Origin: an uncultured Lachnospiraceae bacterium
GTDB taxonomy: Bacteria; Bacillota; Clostridia; Lachnospirales; Lachnospiraceae
DNA: 7,343 nt
NCBI GenBank assembly: GCA_947631075.1
Contig: CANRJU010000123.1
Location: forward strand, 1-7,343
Direction: 5' to 3'
The position numbers and the translations under genes were made by a program. Every line of letters begins with the position of its first letter. The stretch's first letter is position 1. A model generated the notes under the pieces. That model searched no databases. It had not been told where the DNA came from and saw only the letters and a program-made list of their open reading frames with translations. This document shows, in pieces, positions 1 through 7,100 of the stretch.

Positions 1-749
1 CGGGACGCAGGCGTGTCGCGTCCCTGGAGGGCCGGATCGAGGTCAGCCACCTCTTTTTCCGCTACAGCGAGGAGTCCGGGGATATCATGAAGGATCTTTC
101 CTTTGCGGTAAATCCCGGGGAGTACGTGGCCATCGTGGGGCCGTCCGGGTGCGGCAAGTCCACTCTGATCCGCCTGTTGCTAGGATTTGAGCGGCCGGAC
201 CGGGGGGCGGTCTACTACGACGGCATGGATATGGCGGATTTGGACGTCCAGTCGGTGCGCCGCCGGATCGGGACGGTGCTGCAGGACGGAAGCCTTTTCG
301 CGGGCGATATTTATTCCAATATCACGCTGTGCGCGCCGGAGATGTCTATGGATGAGGCGTGGGAAATCGCCGAACAGGCCGGGTGCGCCGCGGATATTGA
401 GGATATGCCAATGGGGATGTTTACGATGGTGTCCGATGGCGCGGGGGGAATCTCCGGCGGGCAGAAGCAGCGGATCCTGATTGCCAGGGCGCTTGCGATG
501 AAGCCGGATATCCTGCTCTTTGACGAGGCTACCAGCGCTCTGGACAACGTGACGCAGAGGACGGTGATGGAGACGCTGGCGGAAAAATCCGTGACGCGCA
601 TCGTCATCGCCCACCGGCTGTCCACGATTATGGACTGCGACCGGATCCTCTGCCTGGACGGGGGCCGGGTGGCGGAAGAAGGAACGTACGAGGAACTGAT
701 GGAGCGCCGGGGGATTTTTTACGACCTGGCAAAGTATCAGCTTTTATAA
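1..749 (+). CDS. ABC exporter ATP-binding domain, NHLM/NHLP peptide-export type (5' truncated)
   Basis: This is the C-terminal nucleotide-binding domain of an ABC exporter that would use ATP hydrolysis to push a substrate across the cytoplasmic membrane. The reading frame is open from the left edge (first full codon at base 3), so the in-frame ATG at 87 is internal; residues before it (LEGRIEVSHLFFRYS) are the usual start of an exporter ATPase domain, with the A-loop Tyr at 63-65. The ATPase set is complete: Walker A GPSGCGKST at 138-164, Q-loop Gln at 282-284, signature ISGGQ at 450-464, Walker B ILLFDE ending in the catalytic Glu at 525-527, and the H-loop His at 612-614. The phrases RRRIGTVLQDGSLFAGDI and TRIVIAHRLSTI resemble the NHLM/NHLP bacteriocin-export ABC family more than MsbA-type flippases; this is recalled from the family, not searched. 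The transmembrane part, and any peptidase or cyclic-nucleotide-like N-terminal domain, lies upstream. The next gene starts 20 bases after the stop. ATPase identity is certain; the subfamily is likely. Confidence 0.9.
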   Translation, partial: GRRRVASLEGRIEVSHLFFRYSEESGDIMKDLSFAVNPGEYVAIVGPSGCGKSTLIRLLLGFERPDRGAVYYDGMDMADLDVQSVRRRIGTVLQDGSLFAGDIYSNITLCAPEMSMDEAWEIAEQAGCAADIEDMPMGMFTMVSDGAGGISGGQKQRILIARALAMKPDILLFDEATSALDNVTQRTVMETLAEKSVTRIVIAHRLSTIMDCDRILCLDGGRVAEEGTYEELMERRGIFYDLAKYQLL

Positions 750-754
750 GAAAT

Positions 755-758
755 GAGG
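755..758 (+). promoter_or_regulatory. Ribosome binding site of the sensor-MFS gene
   Basis: GAGG lies 11 bases before the ATG at 770. It is a weaker and more distant Shine-Dalgarno than those of the two following genes. It supports the ATG at 770 as the start because it falls inside the 20-base gap after the ABC gene. Confidence 0.55.
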
Positions 759-769
759 TTAAGTATAGC

Positions 770-3013
770 ATGAAAAGAGGGAAAATCGTTCGGATGGTAT
801 TGGTAGTCAGCGCGCTGCTGCTGTTGTTTTCCGCAGGGCTCAACTGTATGGCGCACCGCAGGATGCGGGCGGAGTCGTACGTGCATGCGGAAAATCTGTA
901 TACGGTGGGCATTGTGAGAAAGCTGGACTACGCGATTGGCTTTGGAAAGCCCCTGGAGAAGTTCTACGGGCTGGATCTTCTTCTGAATAACGCGACGGAT
1001 CTGTCGGACCACATTCTGTCGGCCGAGGTGCGGGACAAAGCGGGAAACACGATTGTTTCCACCGAGGGTGACGATGCGGAAGCCGCCTGGGATCAGGTGG
1101 AGCAGAGCAGCGAGGGGGAGGATTACCAGATCAAGCAGGATGGTATCTATACCTTTGTGAATTTTGAGGCGGGACAGATCGTGCTGCGTCTGGACAGGGG
1201 GCAGTTGGATTCGGATATGCAGGAGTATATCCTGCGGATGGTGAAGATGTTTCTCGCCATTTTGGCCGTAATCGCCGCGGCGCTTATAATCTATTACATT
1301 GTGAGCCGCATCGCGGGCGGGAAAAAGGAGGCCAGCTTAAAGCAGATGAAAATTCTGAGCCTGGTCCTCTTAGTAGGCGGCCAGGTGGTACTGGGAGCGT
1401 ACGCCATGGTGTATGACGCGGTTTCGTATCAAAATTCGGTGGGCGAGATTTCCCAGTCCGTCGCCCGGGTGGTCCAGTCCGACATCAATGAGGTGTTAGA
1501 CAAGGGCATGAAGTATTCGGAGCTTGCCAAAATGGACGAGTACCTGAATAACCTGTGCGGCGAAATACAGGAGCTGTCCGGCATGGAGCTGTCGGAGGGC
1601 GAAGCGGGAGAGCAGGAGGACGGATCGGCCCTCTACGCGCTCAGCCTGCGGGACTCGGAGGCGGGCGAAGTCGCTCTTCGGACCTCCACGAACGCCGCGC
1701 TTGTGAGAAATAAGATGATCAATCACATCATTGACACCGTCATTATCATTATGGTGACGATCTTTGTCAGCCTGGAGATCATCGCGTTTATCACAGGACA
1801 CCTGAAGGAGAGGAAAAACAGGGTAGAGGGCGAGCTCTACTTCCCGGGCTTCCGGCTCTTTGTATTTGTGTCGGGCATTGCCTTTTCCCTGGACAGCGGG
1901 TTCGTTTCCGTGCTGAGCCGCCAGCTCTATGAGCGGATGGCGCTGTCGGACTCCATGTCGTTTCTCAGCGGTATGCCGAACACCCTGCAGTCTCTCGCGA
2001 TTGTGATCGGGCTTTTCGGGTGCGGCTCCTTTATCTCCAGGCTGGGGGCGAGAAAGACGCTCCTGTTCGGAGTGGGCATGGGCGTTCTCGGCTACATATT
2101 GTGCGCCGTTTCCGTAAATCTGCCGATCTTTATTGCCGCGCGCTTTATTTTCGGATTCTGCGACGGGCTGGTGATCAACACGATCCGCCTGTACGCGTCG
2201 TCCCAGAAATCGCAGGAGATGCACAACAAGATTCTGGTCACGTATTTTGCCGCGATCAATCTGGGAATCTGCTGCAGCGTCGTCATCGGAGGTCTGGTGG
2301 CCGACGTGACCAGCTATACGGCCGTGTTTGTGCTGGGCGCGGTTCTCGGAATCGTCTGCCTGTTCTTCATCGGCTTTTCCGGGTTTACGGACCAGAAGGG
2401 CGGCAGCCGGATGTCGTTTACCGGCGCGGTACGGCAGCTGCGCTATCGGAGCGTGGTTGTTTTCATGCTGTTTCTGGTGGTTCCGATCTACATCGCGCCG
2501 ATGTTTGTGGAGTACACCTTTCCGCTGTTCGGAGATGAGATCGGATTTTCCAACTCGCTTGTGTCGGGCTGTCTGATGCTGAATTTCCTGATTATCGCGT
2601 ATCTGACAGATCCGATTTCGGAGTGGGTCAACAAGCGCATCCGCCCCAGGACGGCCATTGTGCTCTATGTCTTTTTGCAGGCGGCCAGCATTGGCCAGTT
2701 CGTGGTTTTCGCGACGGCGTGGTCGGCGATCCTGGCTCTGGTGCTCACCAGCCTCTGGGACTGCTTCGGCATGGTGGTGATCGATTCGGTATTGGACGAT
2801 GTGAAGGGAACGACGGGAGAGCAGAATACGCTGCTGCAGATGATTTTTGGAAAGGCGGGCGTTGTGCTCGGCCCGGTTCTCGTGACGGCCAATCTGGCGT
2901 CGGGCGCCGCGAAGGCGACGGGCTCCGTCGTAATCATCCTGTTAGCGGGCGTGGTTCTGTATATGATTTTTGACGCTCTTGTGTGCAAAAAAGAGAGGAG
3001 TGTGAAGCAATGA
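770..3013 (+). CDS. Membrane protein joining two Cache/PAS-like extracytoplasmic loops to a C-terminal MFS transporter
   Basis: This 747-residue integral membrane protein has two parts. Residues 1-350 hold four hydrophobic helices (about 8-27, 158-178, 194-215, 317-342) enclosing two large loops, 28-157 and 216-316. Both should face outside, because the positive stretches (MKRGK, SRIAGGKK, HLKERKNR) then face inside. The first loop carries EVRDKAGNTIVSTEG, a strand-turn-strand typical of Cache/PAS-type ligand sensors; the second has similar heptad-rich helices before a strand region. Residues about 360-737 hold twelve more helices typical of the Major Facilitator Superfamily, including a motif-A-like segment SRLGARKTLLFG at about 423-434 between TM2 and TM3. 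A standard MFS carrier has about 400 residues, so the N-terminal half is an addition. No kinase, HAMP, GGDEF or phosphatase domain is present. A role sensing an external ligand and transporting a related compound is inference. The gene lies 20 bases after the ABC exporter gene and overlaps the next gene by 4 bases. MFS assignment is strong; the Cache call is by pattern only. Confidence 0.85.
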   Translation: MKRGKIVRMVLVVSALLLLFSAGLNCMAHRRMRAESYVHAENLYTVGIVRKLDYAIGFGKPLEKFYGLDLLLNNATDLSDHILSAEVRDKAGNTIVSTEGDDAEAAWDQVEQSSEGEDYQIKQDGIYTFVNFEAGQIVLRLDRGQLDSDMQEYILRMVKMFLAILAVIAAALIIYYIVSRIAGGKKEASLKQMKILSLVLLVGGQVVLGAYAMVYDAVSYQNSVGEISQSVARVVQSDINEVLDKGMKYSELAKMDEYLNNLCGEIQELSGMELSEGEAGEQEDGSALYALSLRDSEAGEVALRTSTNAALVRNKMINHIIDTVIIIMVTIFVSLEIIAFITGHLKERKNRVEGELYFPGFRLFVFVSGIAFSLDSGFVSVLSRQLYERMALSDSMSFLSGMPNTLQSLAIVIGLFGCGSFISRLGARKTLLFGVGMGVLGYILCAVSVNLPIFIAARFIFGFCDGLVINTIRLYASSQKSQEMHNKILVTYFAAINLGICCSVVIGGLVADVTSYTAVFVLGAVLGIVCLFFIGFSGFTDQKGGSRMSFTGAVRQLRYRSVVVFMLFLVVPIYIAPMFVEYTFPLFGDEIGFSNSLVSGCLMLNFLIIAYLTDPISEWVNKRIRPRTAIVLYVFLQAASIGQFVVFATAWSAILALVLTSLWDCFGMVVIDSVLDDVKGTTGEQNTLLQMIFGKAGVVLGPVLVTANLASGAAKATGSVVIILLAGVVLYMIFDALVCKKERSVKQ
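2994..3000 (+). promoter_or_regulatory. Ribosome binding site that fixes the start of the substrate-binding protein
   Basis: AGAGGAG is a near-perfect Shine-Dalgarno placed 9 bases before the ATG at 3010. It decides between that ATG and an in-frame ATG at 2983, which lies upstream of this site and would add nine charged residues ahead of the signal peptide. The site is inside the end of the MFS gene, consistent with translational coupling. Confidence 0.8.
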
Positions 3014-4164
3014 AGAAAAGATGGATCGGAATGATGTTACTTGTTCTCGCGGTGGGAATCATGTCGGTCACGGCCTACGCAGTGACACAGGAAAAGGACG
3101 CCGCGGCCGGGACGGGAACGATACGGATCGGCTACGCCCAGTCGGATGAATATTCCTCTTATGCCCAGCAGCTTCTTCTGCTGGCGGAAAAGCTGGAGGA
3201 GGAGGGGAGCATCCAAAAGGGCTTCTCCGAGAGATACGAGGGCGTGAATTACGACAGTGAGTTTGAGGCGGGAGATACGGTCAAATTGTGGAAGGATATA
3301 TGCGAAAATAACGTGGAGGGCGCGACGTACCAGTTTGTGGAGAACGCGTTTTTCGACATGGACCTGACGCCGGAGAAGGAATATGAAAAAATGGTGAACC
3401 GAGACGACGTGGACCTCACGCTGGTCATGGGAACGGCGCCCGGCACCTATTTCCGTCAGCATGAGAAGAAAAATAAATACATGGTGCTGCTGGCGGCGGA
3501 CCCCATTGCCTCCAATATTGTGAAGAGCGAGACGGAGCGGTACGACGATCTGTCCTACGCGCTGGTCGATACCACGTCCTATCAGCGCCAGTTGGAGGCG
3601 GGACACCGGATGCTGGGCTTTAAGAAGCTGGGCATCGTGTACGAGTTTTCCAGGGACGCCTATGAGTACACGGCGGTGGACACGATTCGCGAGATGGGGA
3701 AAAAGCTGGGGTTCGAGGTTGTCGAGGGCTATGTGGATGAGCCGGTCTCGGCGAAGGACGAGGCGCGGTATTACAGGGAGCTGAAAAAGGCGTACCGGGA
3801 GTTAGTGGATCAGGGCATTGACACCCTTTATATTACGGTGGCGTCGATTGATTATCCCAAAAAGCTGAAAGAGCTTCTGAACGACTGCATCATTCCCAGC
3901 AAGATCCCCACGCTGGCGCAGGACGACGTGTCGCCGGTGGAAAATGGCGCGCTGTTCGGCGTGTCTCTGGTGGACTATGAGGAACAGGCGGATTTTCTGA
4001 TCGGGCAGCTGGACCGCTACGTCAAGGAGGGAGTATCTTTTGATCAACTGGATATGGTATGCGAGTGCACGCCGAAAATTTATATCAATTACGAGACGGC
4101 GAAACAGATCGATTTTGAGATCTCATTTGAAAATTTGCAACTGGTAGACACAATCTACCGATGA
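3010..4164 (+). CDS. Exported substrate-binding protein, ABC_sub_bind/TrpX-like family
   Basis: This 384-residue protein (from the ATG at 3010) looks like a type I periplasmic-binding fold protein that captures a small ligand outside the membrane. The N-terminus is a typical export signal: MKKR, a hydrophobic core at residues 6-20, and a likely signal-peptidase site after AYA (residues 22-24). There is no lipobox cysteine, which is unusual for a Gram-positive binding protein. The mature part begins with the strand IRIGYAQSDEY. It then has family-like features: LTLVMGTAPGTYF; MVLLAADPIASNIV with Asp164-Pro165, matching the conserved DP segment of ABC_sub_bind (PF04392); the second-lobe strand KLGIVYEFS; DTLYITVASIDYPKKL; IPTLAQDD; and the C-terminal INYETAKQIDFEI. 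Family members with known ligands bind aromatic amino acids, but the ligand here cannot be read from sequence. The start overlaps the MFS stop as ATGA, and the synthetase follows after 22 bases. No matching permease or ATPase pair for import is in the window, so it may serve a sensor or scavenging role. Confidence 0.85.
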   Translation: MKKRWIGMMLLVLAVGIMSVTAYAVTQEKDAAAGTGTIRIGYAQSDEYSSYAQQLLLLAEKLEEEGSIQKGFSERYEGVNYDSEFEAGDTVKLWKDICENNVEGATYQFVENAFFDMDLTPEKEYEKMVNRDDVDLTLVMGTAPGTYFRQHEKKNKYMVLLAADPIASNIVKSETERYDDLSYALVDTTSYQRQLEAGHRMLGFKKLGIVYEFSRDAYEYTAVDTIREMGKKLGFEVVEGYVDEPVSAKDEARYYRELKKAYRELVDQGIDTLYITVASIDYPKKLKELLNDCIIPSKIPTLAQDDVSPVENGALFGVSLVDYEEQADFLIGQLDRYVKEGVSFDQLDMVCECTPKIYINYETAKQIDFEISFENLQLVDTIYR

Positions 4165-4170
4165 TAATAC

Positions 4171-4176
4171 GGGAGG
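4171..4176 (+). promoter_or_regulatory. Ribosome binding site of the peptide synthetase gene
   Basis: GGGAGG lies 10 bases before the ATG at 4187, in the 22-base gap after the binding-protein gene. It supports the ATG at 4187 as the true N-terminus, so the enzyme starts directly with its adenylation domain. A second short purine run, AAGG at 4180-4183, is too close to the start to be the main site. Confidence 0.75.
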
Positions 4177-4186
4177 CACAAGGAAA

Positions 4187-7100
4187 ATGTTGATTTTGGA
4201 GAGGTTTAGAGAACAGGCAGAGAAAAATCCGGAGCACGCGGCGCTGACTTTTAAAGAGAAGACATTTACATATCGGGAGCTGGACGAGATAACGGACCGT
4301 CTGGCGGCCGAGCTGCAGAGGAGGGGGATCGGAAAGGGAGATGTGGTATCGGTCCTCATTCCCCGCTGCGAGCACATTGCCATTGCCCCTCTGGGCATAT
4401 TGAAGGCCGGGGCGGCCTACCAGCCCATGGATCCGGGCTATCCGATCCGTCGCATTCAGTACATGGCAAAGGACGCGGGTAGTTCCCTGATCATCGTGGC
4501 GAGAGACCTGGCCGGGCTGACGGAGGGGATTTCGGCGGAGCGAATGGATATGGAGGACATCGAGGGGCTGCCGGAGGCGGACGGATTCGAGGTGCCGGAA
4601 ATTTTACCGGAGGATCTGTTTGTCATTCTCTACACCAGCGGATCGACCGGCGAGCCCAAGGGATGTATGCTGGATCACAGGAATCTGGCGTCCTTCGCGG
4701 ACTGGTACGTGCCGTATTACGGTGCGGACGCCTCGTGCCGGATGGCGACCCACGCGAGCTTTGTCTTTGACGTCTCCATGATGGAATTATATATGCCGCT
4801 GACGGCGGGAGCGGCCGTCTATATCGTGCCGGAGGAAATCCGCACGGATCTGGCTAAGCTCAATGAATTTTTTGAGAAAAACGGGATTACCCATACGTCT
4901 CTGACGACCAGGCTGGGACGGCAGTTCGCGGAGAGGATGGAAAATCATTCCCTGCGCCATCTGACGGTGGCAGGAGAGGCGTTAGTGCCCCTCGAGCCCC
5001 CCAAAAATTATCAGCTGCACAACGGATACGGTCCCACGGAGGGGACGATTCTTCTGACGGCGTGTCCGGTGGACCGGTACGATCCGGAGGGAGTTCCCAT
5101 TGGAAAGCCTCTTACAGATGTGGAAATTTATATATTGGACTCGGAGGGGAGAAGGCTTCCTGACGGGGAGACGGGAGAGCTGTGCGCGGCGGGTCCCCAC
5201 ATTACCAGGGGATACCGGAACAAGCCGGAGCAGACGGCTCTCGTCTATGAGAAAAATCCCTTCTCGCAGCGGGAGGGATTTGAGACGCTGTACCATACCG
5301 GGGATCTGGCGTATTATAATGAAGAAGGACTTTTGATGTATAAGGGACGGGCGGACCGCCAGGTGAAAATCCGGGGATTCCGCATTGAGATGTCCGAGGT
5401 GGAGGAAGTGCTGCGCCGGTTCGAGCCGGTGCGGGACGTGCTGGCGGCTCCCCAGAAGCTGGGAACGGAAACGTATCTGACGGCGTATTATGTCTCGGAC
5501 GGTGAGATCGCGGACGAGGATTTTGTACAGTTTTTGAAGGAAAATGTGCCGGATTACATGATTCCCTCGTTTTTTGTGCGGCTGGAAAAAATACCGCTCA
5601 ACACCAATGGAAAGGCGGATCTGTCCAAGCTCCCCCTTCCCGACAGGGACAGGCGGAGAGAGGAGTATGAGCCGCCGCGGACGCCGGAGGAACAGAGGAT
5701 TGCCGGGTATTTCGGCGAGCTTCTGGGAGTGGAGCGCGTGGGGAAAAACGACCATTTTTTGAGGCTGGGCGGCCATTCGCTGATGGCGGCGGAGCTTTTA
5801 TTCCGGATGGAGAGGGATTTTTCATGCCATCTGAGCATGGGGGAGATCCTGACTCATCTGACGGTGAAGGAGCTGGCGGAATGCGTGGTTCAGAGCCGGT
5901 CGCGGGAGGCGGAGGAGGCTTTCGCGGCTGCCGAGGTGGGCGAGGTGCTGGAGAACGGCGTCTACATCGGTCCGCCCTCGGCGGCGCAGAGGAGAATGTA
6001 TACGGCCGAGTCTCTGTGCGAGGAGGGGGATTTCAGCTATCACCTTCCGGTGATTCTGCATGTAAAGGGCGGTTTTTCGGGGCTGTCCGGCAGGGAGGAC
6101 GCGGCCCGCATCCTGCGGGAGATGTTTTCGCGCCATGACAGCATGCGGACGGAATTTGGCTTTCGGGCGGGCGACCTGGTGCAGAGGATCCTGCCAGCGG
6201 ATGAGGCGTGGATCTGGCAGGCCGTGGAGGACTCCTGCGTGTCCGGTCTCGTTCCCTTTGACATGGAGAGGGCGCCGCTGTTTCACTGGAGCGTGAGCGA
6301 AAAGGACGGGGAGCTGCAGGTTTTCTTTGACTGGCATCACAGCATCAGCGACGGTATCAGCATGGAGCTGTTCTGCCGGGAGTTTATGGAGCGTGCGGCG
6401 GGAAATTCTGTTCCTTCCGGCGAGGAATCAGACGATGGCAGAGAAGATGTTGCTGGCGAGGAGGGAATCGCTGGCGAGAAGTCACATGTGGAAAATTTTA
6501 CATCAGATAGTGAGAGATTTTCTTATAAAGATTTTTCCCAGTGGGAGGCCTGCCAGGATAAAGAGAAGGAGAGGCAGGCGTGGGCGGATCATTTCCCGGA
6601 TGGGCTGCCGGTGCTGAATCTGTGCCTCGACCACATGCGCCCGGCCGTGCCGGATCACCGGGGAGAACATGTGAAAATTTCGCTGGGAGGCGAGGAGGCG
6701 GAGCGGATCCGCCAGGTGTGCAGGCAGTATGCCGTGACGGAGTATCATTTTCTGCTGGCGGCCTTTTTCCTCCTGCTGAAAAAATATACGAATCAGAATG
6801 AGATCGGGGTGGGAACGGTCATGTCCGGGCGGACGCGCGGGGCATGGAGTCGGGTTACCGGCATGTTTGTCAATACGCTTCCGGTCATGGCAAGGACGAA
6901 GGGAGACGAGAGCTTCGCCCAGCTTCTGTCACAGGTAAAGGACGAGATGCTTTTTACTATGGCGCACCAGTCCTGCCCGTTGGAGGATATTGCGGAGGAG
7001 ATCGGAGAGGGGCGCACCCCTTCCGGGAACCTTCTTTTTGACGTGCTGTTCAGTATGCGGGGAGAGGCGGAGCCCGTCTATGAGTCGGGGAATGTAAAGG

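Noticed and set aside
87..89. ATG at 87 as the start of a stand-alone ATPase
   Set aside because: The frame stays open to the left edge and encodes the expected beginning of the ATPase domain including the A-loop Tyr; no ribosome site precedes the ATG.
1496..2224. A 242-codon open frame on the minus strand
   Set aside because: It is opposite the sensor-MFS gene; its His/Arg/Gln-rich translation has no domain or good ribosome site and reflects codon bias of the sense gene.
2020..2538. A 172-codon plus-strand open frame in another phase
   Set aside because: It overlaps the hydrophobic helices of the MFS domain in the true frame, and its own translation has no membrane segments or motif.
2983..3009. 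An upstream in-frame ATG adding nine residues to the binding protein
   Set aside because: The Shine-Dalgarno AGAGGAG lies downstream of this ATG and is ideally placed for the ATG at 3010, where a normal signal peptide begins.
4165..4186. Possible terminator or promoter before the synthetase
   Set aside because: The 22-base gap has no hairpin with a U-run and no room for a promoter; it holds only the ribosome binding site.
4982..5776. A 264-codon open frame on the minus strand
   Set aside because: It lies wholly opposite the adenylation and thiolation coding region, whose motifs are all intact. The translation is rich in Arg, His, Pro and Leu with no recognisable domain, as expected from the reverse complement of G/C-ending codons.
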